From Blasia pusilla (lineage: Eukaryota > Marchantiophyta > Marchantiopsida > Blasiales): a DNA stretch of 64,000 nt. Within the stretch, counting starts at the first letter, position 1. Each line of letters opens with the position of its first letter. Of this stretch, positions 48,353 through 60,863 are shown one piece after another. The notes under the pieces are model-generated. The model saw only the letters and a program-made list of their open reading frames with translations, was not told the origin of the DNA and searched no databases. The DNA lies in contig CM114271.1 of assembly GCA_050084515.1 (NCBI GenBank), positions 66,836,001-66,900,000 on the forward strand, read 5' to 3'. The position numbers and the translations under genes were made by a program.

Positions 48353-50735
48353 TCATAGAATAGGTTTGGTTAAGGGTCTAACGACCCACAACCTCCAACC
48401 TTGGATTAAAAATCTCATTCCGGTACCCATGCATGGGTTAGGCACAATGGGCTTGAGAGAGGCGACATACGATTTATGGACATCTTTGAGATACTAGCAT
48501 ATTTTTTTATATATGGATATTACAAGTTGTTAGATTTTCCTTATTACTTGGAACTTTTCTAGTCACATCTTTTTCTATCCTACATATGGATATGTAGCAA
48601 ATAGATACGCATCAAAGATTGTAGGCAAATGGAAGTGAAGATGGCAATGGTGGTAACATAGTTAAATAGGGTTCTTCCTTCATGTTATATGATAGAGAAA
48701 ATTCATTGGATGCTTCATCTAGCGAGGGAGATACGCAACACAAGTCTAGTATATCATTGAGGGATGTATTTTGTGGAGCACTACATACACAGATCAAAGG
48801 GTTTGGTCTGTAATCAAGCTTGTATGGAGTGCGATACGATGAATGAATACTTTCTTTCAGTGGCGATATTCTATATATTAGAGTTCGTTGGTCATCGATC
48901 TTCATCTTGAAGAACCCATCTTACGGAAAAAGTATGACAATGATAAGGATAAGGACTCTATTGACAAATGACAGTGGGAAGAAGGTCGGGGATGATCCAT
49001 TTCGGGAAGGAGAGGCGCTACACACTACCAAAATTACTGCAAAAATACACATTAAGTTGGGTACCTTGTTGATTAGAAGTTGGGATCATTCCAAAAAATT
49101 CTAGAGAGTCATGATCAAAAGGGACATTCTCTAGATGGGTGGTTAGACGGGTTCCACACTTGCGTCCAATACCGGTAGGCTAAGCCTTAGTGAAGAATAT
49201 TCCCATTCCTACTACTCCTACGTAGATTTTAGAACTCCCTCAAGTGTGAATCAACCCAATCTATTGGACAGAAATCGTCCAGCTATATAGCTCGCTCGCC
49301 AAATACATCACATTTTCTATTTTCATAAAATTATAAGCACATAGATTCATCATTAAGAATAGCTTCTACAATATGGGGTGGTTGGCATTATTAATCATGT
49401 CCCCTATTTACAATCTTCTTCACATCTCTATCATGCCTTCTCTTCATAATATATTGTAACGTAACCCTTAACAATTATTCTCTAGATTTCTTCGAAGTCC
49501 TCAATAACTTCTTTAGTTCTTATGAATACTTCTCCATTTCCTGAAAAGTTATTCTCATAAACCAACAAAAATTCCACCAATCCCCACTACCCTAGTAAGC
49601 TCGTTTTGAGACATAGAGATAGAGTTGAAGGAATGAATGGAATGTCGATTGAGACGAAGTTGACGGACACTTGGATTGACAAAATTAATGGAGAGACACA
49701 TGGGATTAATGCATGGAGTGTAAGTGGATGGACATATGGAGTTCAGGATGGAATGGAAGGTATGAGGTGGGAGGGATTTGTATGGAGGGTGCGGCATATG
49801 AACATAGATAATGGATGTAGGAATGGATTGACAAAATGAAAGATTAGATGGAAATATTTCTTCATTTAGTCCATATCATCGAATCAGTTGGCACATCATT
49901 TATATGATGTGGCAATCATAATAATATAACTCATATTTTCATATCGTGAAGGAAAATCATTCTAGTCATTCAAACCATTGGAAAATATGTTTTTTTAATG
50001 TCTCTACTAGTAATTGGTCATTATTAGTCACATATGGTCATACATAACTCATAGAAGTCATAAAACCAATGTTTTCCTCTAGTATAAGTCGATAGGTCCT
50101 CCAAGAGGCCATCTGATATAAACATAAAGATAATAGAATAAACAATATTTACTTAAATGAGTTATCATATGCTTCAAAATAATTACTTATTGAGCAAACT
50201 ATGTGTATATATCATAAATAACTCAATTACTTCATGATCTATCATATTACCCTCCTACATATGCTTTTCCTCTTGTCTCTCATCAATTTTCATAACTCTA
50301 TTTACTCATAAGCTTCTTCCAACATAAAGTTTAAATACCATTCTCTTGGGCAGTCAATTTGGAGATGATGGGAGTATTCTCAAAGTTTGGAGGGTTTTCC
50401 TTACTAATCACATATTCTTTTAATTTCAATCCGCCATCCTTTATGTGTATTCTACCAAAAATAACTTTGCTATGAGGATTATCCTAAATTTGAGTTTTTT
50501 CATAAGAATCTTTCCACCTAGTTAAACACCATATTCACCATTATCATCACAACCACCAATATCTTGTGTCGACCCCAAGATCAATTGTGTTCTTGAAAAA
50601 AAAATGCCAACATAACTCTTTAGACGTTGAGTGAATCCCAAAAAATATCATTAATGTCATGATAATCTTGCCTTTCAAAGTATTTTCAATATTGGAAAGA
50701 AAGAGTGCCTACATTGTAAAGGGCGACCCTACAAA
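48353..50735. other. AT-rich intergenic DNA
   Basis: No gene or intact element recognised. The short open frame near 49606-49839 is rich in Met, Gly and Trp with no known motif. Confidence 0.4.
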
Positions 50736-50739
50736 TACA

Positions 50740-51430
50740 ATACAACAAGAAAGTAGGATAGTAAAAAAAAAATAGTAACATGTTTGAATTTTGTTGTTGT
50801 AGGTATAGATTTGTAGAAAGAACGAATTTGAGCGAAAGAAAAAAATTAATTAATCAATTATTTATATTAAAATTAATTAGTATTATGATGTGTTATTCTT
50901 AGTGTTAATAAGGTGGAATAATTATGATGAATAATCCAAAAATAGGATTTGTGCCTTAATTCATATTTGATGGGAAGGAAAATTGAATATTCATGGAGAA
51001 GGAGTAGATTTTTTTAAAATTCAGGAATAGTGAAATTACTAAGGGGATTAGGATATTGTTTTAATTTTAATTAAGGAGTGTAATTACTTAGAAGAGTGGA
51101 ATATTATTACTCTAGTCAGATTTTATAAATGATTATTTACATTTAAATTTGGTAATAATTAAGATTATTGTTTTTAAAAATAATAATTTTAATTCACATG
51201 TGATATTTTGGGAAAGGAAAATGAATTCGAATGGAAAAAAGGAATAATCTGATTAATTAAAAATAACTAAGAATCTAGGTAGTTAATGTTATTTGGGTGG
51301 GAAGAATGAAGGGGAAAATTAGTCATTGTTCAAACTTTTACGGAGAAGTGAAATTATTTAGGTGCGTTGGGTATTATTTAAAGATAAAATTTTCTTACTC
51401 TTTTAAGATTTTAAAGTGGAAATTATATTA
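50740..51430 (+). repeat. AT-rich ~700-bp dispersed repeat, copy 2
   Basis: Partner of 35740-36440, same orientation, 15 kb apart; diverged but collinear over its whole length. Confidence 0.8.
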
Positions 51431-51599
51431 AAATTTTGACCTAAAAAATAAACTTAAATTATTAGAAAAATCATGTTTTTGCGCAAGCACTGCCATGCTA
51501 ATTAGTAGAATTAACTTGGGCAAAGAAAAATGACATACCTGTAAAGCACTAGGAGCAATATCCAATGAATGATGCAAGTCCTAGTTATAAACATGTGAG

Positions 51600-52237
51600 T
51601 GTCATGCGTTTACACATCACTACACAACGTACATTGCTATCACTTATCACAAACACAAACACTACAATAACTATGTCAATCGCTGAACAAACATATTATG
51701 GCGCATCATCACCAAAAAATTATTTCAAACTAAAATAGGTGATAGATCTCACATAACACACAAAGAGCTTCGCCTCTCTCTCTCTCTCCTCTCTCTCCCT
51801 CTCAAACCTACTCTCATGGTGAGAGAATGAGATTACTCACAAAATAAGGAGCATCATAGCTCTACCACCTCGGGCTCGAGAGGTTCAAAAGTGAGAAAAT
51901 AAACTCTCCAAGCTCACTCTCATCGAGGTATATTCTCTCTCCCCAAGCTCTTCCCATGATGACCTATGCACTCAGATCATCACTTGACCCTAGACCTACA
52001 ATAATGGATCAAGAGACACTGTCCACAAATAGGAAACCAAAACTCTTATAATTAGGAAGGTTACTTAGAATAGTAGTTTCCTTATAAGATCTCAAAATGG
52101 ATCCATATAAAGGTGAAACTTATTCGAGCGGGTTGCCCTACTTTCCAACGAGTCTTCTATGACTTACTAGACTCAACCTCCAATCTATAACGAAGAAACA
52201 CACGGAAATTCGTCATTCCACTATAAAAGACATGACA
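51600..52237 (-). mobile_element. solo LTR related to the gypsy 3' LTR
   Basis: On the minus strand it starts TGTCATGTCTTTTATAG and ends TAGTGATGTGTAAACGCATGACA. Inside, it shares with the 33886 LTR the series CATGGGAAGAGCTTGGGG, AGCTTGGAGAG and TGAACCTCTCGAGC, then a GAGAGAGG run. A further LTR end (GATATGGTTGTGCACA) lies a few bases upstream of its start, near 52243, so two LTRs are again head-to-tail. Confidence 0.75.
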
Positions 52238-52244
52238 ATTTCTG

Positions 52245-53900
52245 TGCACAACCATATCCCTACGCAACTACATCGTTATCACTAATCAAACGTATAAACA
52301 CTGAAGTAACTTAATAAACCACCAAACTCATCATTCCACTAGAAAAGGAAAAACTTGTGATTCCTCTTACAATCACAACCAATACTCACAAACTAAACTT
52401 AAAGGTGTAAGTTCTACCAAAAAATAACTTATAGTTTTTTTTCCTATCATTTTGCAAGTGGTTGGCGACTCCTAAAACTTAAAAATAGTCCATACTTGCA
52501 AAGTACTCCTTTGACTAGAAGTAAGCGCAAAATTTTTGTTCCTCGTAAAAAGATTGAAATAAACTTTAGGGATTCCCCAATCCCTAGTATTGTAATTGAC
52601 TTATAGTTGTACGCTAGATAAGAATAGACCAGCTAAGAGGAGGAATCAACACTTAGGTGTGATAATGAGGTCTATGATGAATGAGAAAATATACACTGCT
52701 GAAGGTTTACAAGGTAATAGAAATTATATGATGTAAATAACAAATGATTGCCAAAATAAAAATTAGGAATCCATACGAAAATATCCTAAGAGGTTTTCTT
52801 ATTAAATAATTAAAGAAATATTATGTCGTTATCTTATATTTTCACTTAACAATAATAGAATTGGCTATTGAAACTACAAATGGAATTTCATTTCCAAGAA
52901 CTAATCCCTAAGATAATTAGTTGGAGAATTCTAATTATGATTCGTTATGGACTTGTTCTCCAATTTGTCAATTGTGATAAAATATCGTAGTTTATGATTT
53001 ATAAGATACCCGTGCTAAAATAACTTGTGAAATAAAATTTCCAATCCAATTTCTCTCCTATTATGCATTATAGACATTGATTTAGAGATGGTAGAAATTG
53101 AGTAATATCAATCTATAGTCATTAGAAAATTGCAATGGGAATTTTACTTTAACTCTTGAGCATAAATAATCATTTTTTATTTAAGAAATTATAGCATTAT
53201 ATTATTGGATAAATTTTTAAAATAAATACTACAAGCTTAATTTTATCAACTATAGATCCTCTATGAAGGAAATGGGTTTTTAATTTCTTGATATAATTAT
53301 TTTGGCACTCAAAATCATAAACTCATAATTTTTTCATATTAGATGAAATATGTTTGTCTTACGTGGACCTATGGAGCATATTTTCTCCGGTCAAATAGTT
53401 GGTCTCGTGAATTTGGCCTTCTCATACAATCTTGGCCTCTAACGGAATATTATTTTCCATCAAATTTTGCCTTAAGGTGTCAAATTCTCATATCATAAAA
53501 TCTTGCCTTGCTCTCCTCCATAATCTCCCACTTGCCAAATGAGTCTTCATATATTTCCTCTTCAAAATTGTAATATCAAGAATTATCTACCAATATGCAA
53601 AAACCATACTCGTGTCCATCCATTATGCATTACAATTTTGGCAAAGACCATAATATTCGATAGAGCCAAAAATATTCTTGCTTCGCATAAGATTAACATC
53701 AATATATATACATTGACCCTTTGATTTATAGGGATATGATGCAAGTACATTAAGAGATGGCAACCATGATATTTCGCCCTCTACAAGGCTATGATCATTA
53801 AGAAGTATAAAGAGGAGAGACGTCTAAGTTTGATGCAGGAGCGAAATCGGGTACTAGTGATAGTAAAGGGGTTGCACATTAACAACCAACCCTTGTGTCT
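52245..53900. other. AT-rich intergenic DNA
   Basis: Contains a short tail of another LTR copy to about 52350; otherwise nothing recognised. Confidence 0.4.
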
Positions 53901-54179
53901 AAGAGTCATGATATAGTCATGATGGAAACATGAGGGATAGTTACGATGATGAAATATTGCCCTTTCTTACTTCTAATAAGAAATCATGTTCTGATTACGC
54001 TAGCGTGCATGATTGGTATTCAAATTTTATTTTTTTTAAATCATTGAGAATCCAAAAAACATACATTGACTTTGGGTTTCAACACCATTTCCTTGCTCAC
54101 TATATTGACTCTTTTTTTTATGGGTTTTGTTGATTTGGAAAATCTATCTAAGAGGAGTGGAAAATGACCTTGTGAGGAT

Positions 54180-55700
54180 ATTACAAACCTATGTAACATT
54201 ACAACTACTCCCATTGACAACAGTAGAAGTGTAGAATCGAATATTAAGAAGGTTGCACAACAAAAGGCTAGAAGAGTCAAGTGTCAAAGGAAGAGACAAC
54301 AATTGGAGGCATAGCAAGTGTTCCTCATCCACTCACTCCTAGATTTGTTTCATCTTTGTAATTTTTTTCTTACCCTATTCAAATTTTAAGAACATTGATC
54401 ATGTAGGTCAATTGATTTTAAATTACTATTTGTACATCAATTTTAGTTTTTAATTTGAAATTGTTTTGCTATTATATGCTTTGACTTTCTTCTAATCCAC
54501 AACGGTTACATGATATACGGAAAATTGCAATAGCACAAGGGAAGAGGCGAAAGACAGAAGAATTTGGCTCAAAATGACCAAAAAAATCTCTCAAAGTTGG
54601 TCATGTTCCCCAAGAGAATAATTCAATAACTCATGTTAATACATCTCCAATGTAAGTTTTTTTTAAAGTATCGTTTTCACTTTCTTCAAGAAAAAATAAT
54701 TTATAGTTATTATTATAGTCCTTATTATGTTAAGATTTATTTTTCTAATATAAAAATATAATATCATTATTGTAGATTATCATTTCCCTCCAATCCTCAT
54801 GGGTTGCATAGTATGCGTAAAGTTGCAAGAGCCCAGGCACAAAGACAACGATAAGCTAAATTTACTACAAATTATGAAGTTAGTACCTCATGTGTGGTAG
54901 AGGACCTTGAAGAAGTTATATTTTTTTACGATTGTTCCATCCACGATGATTATGCAAAACTCTCTCTAGTAAGTTTGTTCTCTCTTTTTTAATTTCATTT
55001 TTCAATCATAGAGTTGGTTATTTTGTACTTCTTATGATATGATTTTTGATTTTAATGAAGATTCGTATTCCCTGCTATTAATATAGACTTCCAAATCCTT
55101 CCGACCAACAAGGAGTGCGAGATTTACGTGAAGTAATAAGAGCTAGAAGCCAAAGACGAAGCCGTGAAAACTTAGATCAATGTAATATTGTGGCGTCTTC
55201 ATACTCTCTCTTGCCCATATTATCTAAAGAAGGTGTTTTTTTTTCTCATAATCATTAATCCACTATCACCATGGGTTATATTGAAACTTCCCCAATGTAT
55301 ATTTCATATCTTTTATCTTTTATTTCTTAATTTAATTGGATTAGTAAATCATTCAAGGGTTTTATTTATTTATTGTGTGTGTACGAGGTTAGTTTTTCCA
55401 ATTGTAGAGTTTCATTGCACGTTGTCAATAATTTTCATGAATTTCCACTAAGTTTAATATTTTCAAATGACATTCTTCTACTACCTCTTAATCTCTGTGG
55501 AAGGACCATGCCTGATCTTTTGCCTATAATATTGAGGAGATTGTAGGATATGATGCACATGCATAATCCATACGTAAGCTTATTTCAGTATATGGTAAGA
55601 GATGAAGGAGATCTGAATTATATATTATTCTCAAGGGAAGTGAGAGAGGCCTTGATGCCAACCTCTATATCATGCCAATTGCATGAGAGATTGTTGCAAT
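54180..55700 (+). pseudogene. Helitron Rep/helicase N-terminal remnant with repeated exon-like modules
   Basis: Three or four exon-like blocks bounded by splice-like signals each carry a basic repeat: NPQRLHDIRKIAIAQGKRRKT (54497-54560), NPHGLHSMRKVARAQAQRQR (54797-54860) and LREVIRARSQRRSREN (~55115-55170). A weaker one, KKVAQQKARRVKCQRKRQQ, lies at 54247-54303. At 55530-55690 a frame reads MMHMHNPYVSLFQYM and SREVREAL, resembling the N-terminal domain of Helitron helicases where H-NPY precedes the Rep region. Stops are frequent. The link to Helitrons is inference. Confidence 0.45.
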
Positions 55701-56389
55701 AGGAAAATCATTTAAAGACTTCCAGTTCTCTTATATGACACAGATTTGCTAACACTGCCCAATTGACAATGTCAATTCATTTGTTTAGCTAGCTGCCTAT
55801 TTTTAAGTAGTGATTAGATAAGTAAGGAATCCCTTGCTTTACATAATCCTAGAGAATATTGATATACATGTTTAAAATATGGTGGTCTAGATGCATCAAC
55901 TCGTATTTTTGTCTCATACATCTTATAAAAGGTTTGAATTCAAAGGCATGTATTGATCAAACATGGTAAAATGACATACAACTATAATAATTTCATGAAA
56001 AATATTCATATGATCTTGTCTTCAATAAATGTATTTTCATTATTATTTAAAACTTGTTCCTTTGCTTCCTCTTCCTTGTTAAATCCTCCATGTATTTTAA
56101 AATTCCCTTCTTCACCTCTTCATTTAAAATTTCCTCCATCCACACCTTCTCATTCGGGTTATTAAAGAGAAACGAGAGAAGCCCATAGACTTTGTCCTCC
56201 ATCCTCAGTCCCCTTTTAACTACCAAAATAAAAATTCCTTATAATTTTTGTAATATTTTATTTTAATTATATATGCATTCTCTCCTTATAATATAAACTA
56301 GTATAAAAAACACTCCAAGCCCCTTTCTACCCAGTTCTCATCTTCTTTGCACTGTCAAATCTTAGTTAGCCAAGATGCAGAAATCTACC

Positions 56390-56930
56390 ATGTTGACAAT
56401 ATAGTGGGTCAGCGGGTTGCTTGGATGTAACTTTGTCTTGAGGTTTAGGCTGACGACAAGTCCCTTGCGTCACGTGCATTATTTCTAAATGATCCCTCTT
56501 TTTTTTTTAAAAGCTAGGTGACATGTTAACCACGTCAAGGATCACACGGTAACTTGTGCGGATCGATTATCATAGGGATCGATTTTTGGGAAACAAGCCT
56601 TCGGCTCTTCCTAAGGCTACATGAGAGGGATAAATGGCTTTCTCAAGCTATCTTTCTAATTTTGAGCCTTTGGAGCACCTCTTTCGTGATCTGAATGTAT
56701 ATGTGTTAGTATATTTTCTTTCCAAGTGAATCTACACGTGTGTTGGGAAGATCGATGTTGTGTGGTGTCGATGTAACTAACGATATGTATGTGTAGCGAT
56801 ATGTATATGCATAACACAAGCAACAAAAAAGAATTTTTTTAGTGGGAATGCGAGAACGTGAAAAATGAGCAAGAGAGAGTCTTGTGAAGGCTCAACTAAG
56901 ATACGTGAAGTAAGCTAAGAAAAAATTAAC
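56390..56930 (+). mobile_element. LTR end joined to an integrase fragment
   Basis: The series GATATGTATGTGTAGCGATATGTATATGCATAACA ends near 56816 and matches the gypsy LTR end. Right after it, 56838-56930 matches the gypsy pol at 33172-33245 (GTGG-ATGCGAGAAC, GAGTCTTG, AAGGCTCAACTAAG). An internal deletion has brought LTR and pol together. Confidence 0.65.
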
Positions 56931-58209
56931 AACGCCGATTGCATTTTGATTTAATTGATACATATGGCGTGCCCCACCAATAAAGAAAGAGGGCAAGATG
57001 ATGCGTCTTCCAATTGGATGACCATTTCCATCAACCCTACTCGTAGCATCTCTTACACCACGATAAGGATAAGCTTTCAACTATGTCTAATTCATACGTT
57101 ACCAGGTTAATCTTTGTATTTCTATAGTGGCATATAAGTCAACCATATACTCTAGGGAGATTCTTCCAAACCTCAATAATTTGTTATCGTCAATAATTTC
57201 AACTCTTGCATGAAGATGAAAATAAGTGAATTGTAGAACAATAATGGTTTTTCACGGGTTTGCCCAATATTTGGAAACTCATATCTATAATTTATCTAGA
57301 TATAAAGTGGGCCTCCTCCCTAGATTCTCATTTTGCTTCACTTGTGAAAGATTAAATGGAGTAAAATTTATTACAAAAAGGAATATTTACTAGAAGTGAT
57401 TATTATTTCTATACTAGTACATTGACACACGAGAAATTGAAGAGTTTGGATCATTTCAATCAAACTAAACTATAACATGTCTTGCTATGCAATATCTGAA
57501 TTGCTTCCTTGCTACATGTATGAAATGGAGATATGAGTTTTATGGCTCCCTTTTGCACAAAGTGACACTAATTTCTCCATAAAAGTTAATTTTCCCTTGT
57601 GTGTCCCTTTCATTCTCGTGAACTTCTTGCTTAGCGCCGAAATTGGATGGGGTCAGTTAAAATGCAAGGAGCTAATTGGAAGAGCTTTTTCCATATATGA
57701 ATCTTATCTATACCAAGCAGCTCTTAGCAAGTGTTGGGGAACATTGGTGATTTGAAATCTGTAATGAACGCCCACCACATGTGAACCTAATCCAATCCCA
57801 ATCTCTCTCAACAAATGGTAGATAGAATGACAAATATAATAATTGCAACGTATGGCCAATTGAAGTGAGATCTAGAATATTATTTGTTTAATGTGTTTAC
57901 TAGCCTAAGGAAATCCAATATTTTTAGGTTTATTTTGCCATACTTATATTGGACTAAGATTTCCTTTGTGTATCATAACTTTAAAAGGTACCATCAATGG
58001 ATGATTGAGTTTTCCATTATTCTTTTGTTGGGAAGACGACGCCATGAGATAAGATGAAGTAATTTGTTGGGGATGAACTAGCATTTCTTTTTGGAGCAAG
58101 GGATGATTGAGTCGATATCTTGATATTATCTCCCTTGTTTTGGATTATTTTTCACTTTTTGTAGTAAATAAAGAATCAAAATTTCAATTAACTGTATTCC
58201 ATTGAACAA
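56931..58209. other. AT-rich intergenic DNA
   Basis: No gene or element recognised. Confidence 0.4.
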
Positions 58210-58417
58210 TCTATATTACTAAAAGATGATGGATTTATAGAATCCCTCCTTCCTCCGAGGGTTCTTATAGTGTTGACACATGTCACTTTAAGAGAGGGAG
58301 TTTAGTTAAGAGGAGAAAATTAAATTAAACGAGGAAGGGAACGAATGATCGGAGTTGCCAAATTTTAAAATAAAATAAATTGAAGATCATCCGTGCAAAG
58401 CACAGTCAACACTCTAG
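58210..58417 (+). mobile_element. non-autonomous mini-Helitron 1 (208 bp)
   Basis: Starts TCTATATTACTAAAAG after an A and ends CTAG before a T, the A|TC...CTAG|T pattern of Helitrons. Just inside the 3' end is a short hairpin, CCGTGCAAAGCACAG. No coding capacity. Confidence 0.82.
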
Positions 58418-58769
58418 TTGTTGTATAATTGCATCTTTCCTTAGTATTTCATTTTTGGGTACTAATCTCCTCATTCATTATTAGTTCTTCTTCATTTATA
58501 TTTCCCCATCTTAATCTATCATCGTGCATTAAATATAGTATTACGAGATTTCTTCAAAATTCATTTTATGATAGGTTTATTTAATATCCCATTTATAGCT
58601 CTAGGGAATCTCACAATAATTCACTTTTGAATCGTGATATAAAATTTTTATTTCTTAAATCATCCAATTCATTTAAAAATAATTGAGTGGCAATTAGATT
58701 AAATTTTGCATAATATCATATGATCTTGTCACCCCAATAAATTTTCCATAATTTATTTATTTTAAAAAA

Positions 58770-58942
58770 TCTATATAATTAAAAGAGGGCGGGGTTTGAG
58801 AAGATCCTCCTCAGGTATTGACACATGTCCTCTAAGGTCTACTATGGTGTCGACATGTGTCACTTTGAGAAAGGGAGTTGAATTAAAAAGAGATAATACA
58901 GAAAATTAAATATCACCCGTGCATAGCATGGGCACCGACGAG
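58770..58942 (+). mobile_element. non-autonomous mini-Helitron 2 (173 bp)
   Basis: Starts TCTATATAATTAAAAGAGG after A and has the classic 3' hairpin CCCGTGCATAGCATGGG followed by CACCGACGAG|T, where CTAG has become CGAG. It shares TTGACACATGTC, GTGTCACTTTGAGA and AAATTAAAT-type words with element 1. Confidence 0.82.
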
Positions 58943-59540
58943 TTGTTATTATTCGCTTATCTTCCTTAAAATGAGGATTCTTTAATCGATTCTGAAGAAT
59001 CCATGATCACACTAAGAATATACCTCCTCACATCAAAATGAAGCGAAATAATTATTACAATCCCTACATACATTCCTCTTTTTTTCCCCTCTCTATCTAG
59101 GCTATGCACGTGTCCTCCACATGTTTATTAATTACTTTCTCTCCCACCCCTCTCGAAGGGTCCCATATTGATTTCTATTTTTCAATTTAATGTCTTTGGA
59201 GAGAAAGAGAGTCTAGAGTATCCCAACATTCTCAATTTATTTCGTCCCATGTGGACATGATAATATTTTAGTCGTTATTTGGACAAGTGATGCTAGTTAT
59301 AATCAAACGAGGATATGGATTTATCCACAATCTCTAATGTATGTTTATATTATTATTAGAAAATTTTATTATTATAGGCATCTTTTTAATTTGCAAACAT
59401 TTATCTATTTGACATTGAAAAAAATTTATTTAAAATAATATATATATATTTAATGTAATGTGATTAATCTTTCACTCATTAGTTAGAATAAATCCTAATC
59501 ATTTGAGATTTTAATCGCATCACAGTGCTAATTTGGAGAC
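58943..59540. other. AT-rich intergenic DNA
   Basis: No gene or element recognised. Confidence 0.4.
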
Positions 59541-60860
59541 GATTTGGTAGGTCACCACGGGGTAAGGCACTTAACTGCGTAGTACGGAGAGGGGACTGCG
59601 GTATTCAACGGATATAGGTGATGACGACATGTAAACAGCGGGAGGACCTGTATACTGTGGTAGTTGAGAGCTCACTGCTCTCTCTACTTCTCTACTGCAG
59701 TAAGAGACCAGTGCGACACAAAACAGAAGGCCAGATACGTACGTACCTATGGGCGGCCCTGAAAGTAGTCACTTTTTGTTGAATCGCCAGAGCCAGAGCC
59801 CGCGGGGCCCATTCTAAGTCGAGTCTCGGAACGCCACGCGTTTTCACCGTGGCGCTAAATGTAGACACGTGTCCCCGGGAGGGCGCGGACTATGGAGGGT
59901 CCGAGCGAGCGAGTGGCTCCACCACCAAAGTGGCCGGGTCGTTAAATGCAAGAACGCCCACAACCTCCTCTCCTCTCCTCTCCTCTCCTGGTTTCCCCCC
60001 TCGCCTCTGATCAGATCTCAGAGCTCGTTTTCTTTGGTGTCTCCTCTCGGGAGTCGCGTGTAGAGAGACCTCGCTTATGGGGAACGCGCACTGTAGACTG
60101 CTCTGTAGATTCTGTAGTGTCAGGACAAAGGCGTTGTAGCAGAAAGCTGGAGAATCCGACGAGCTTTGCGCAGAAGGCGTCGAAATTTCCCTCGAACAGG
60201 AATCGAATTTTCAAGTAAGACGAGGGACATGTAGTAGCTTGATTTATTTGTTATCAGGTTGGTATTGTTAATTTATCGGGGATTGGATGTAGATGCGGTG
60301 AAGAAATGTAGTTTGTTTGCGGTATGTTCGGATCGTGTGGTATGTGAGGGAGAGATTGTGGAAAGTGTTGAGGTGGAGGAATTTTTAAAGTGAGGTTGGA
60401 ATCGGAAGTGTATTTTATGCTCGGCTGGTTGTTTGGAGTCTGTGTGTATGGACGGAGCTGGACTGGACGAGCCATGTAGGAATTGAGATGATCATCGTTT
60501 CTAATATGAGAACTGCGCGGCTGCTGGGAGAGGTGTCACGGGACTATATTTGAGTAAGAGGGTTTTTGATTCATTTTGCAAGGTGATCTTCGGACAAAGA
60601 GATCGCCGTGGTTGTCGGTTTTGTTGCTCCCCTGCTCATGTCCCGTGTTGAGTTACTAGTGAAACTCGCGAAGGAAATTGAACCTCGAAGAAGCGAAGGT
60701 TCGTCCATTGCGCGGTGGTTGCGCATTTGTGCTATCATTCACACTACCCTGGTTTTGTCCTCAAGCGTTTATATTGAAGTTTATCAATTTCTTTTGGACT
60801 CTAGTCCAGCCTTTGATGACTAATTTCTCCGGCTAGTGCCGCACCTAGGGCTTTTTAGTG
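59541..60860 (+). other. GC-richer block, possible 5' end of an unseen gene
   Basis: GC content rises sharply at 59.54-60.22 kb, with a (TCTCC)n run at 59968-59990 and a possible donor AA|GTAAGA near 60212. This looks like a promoter and 5' UTR with a first intron. Open frames in it (60-90 codons) and the 71-codon frame at 60608-60823 match nothing I recognise. Confidence 0.3.
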
Positions 60861-60863
60861 GTT

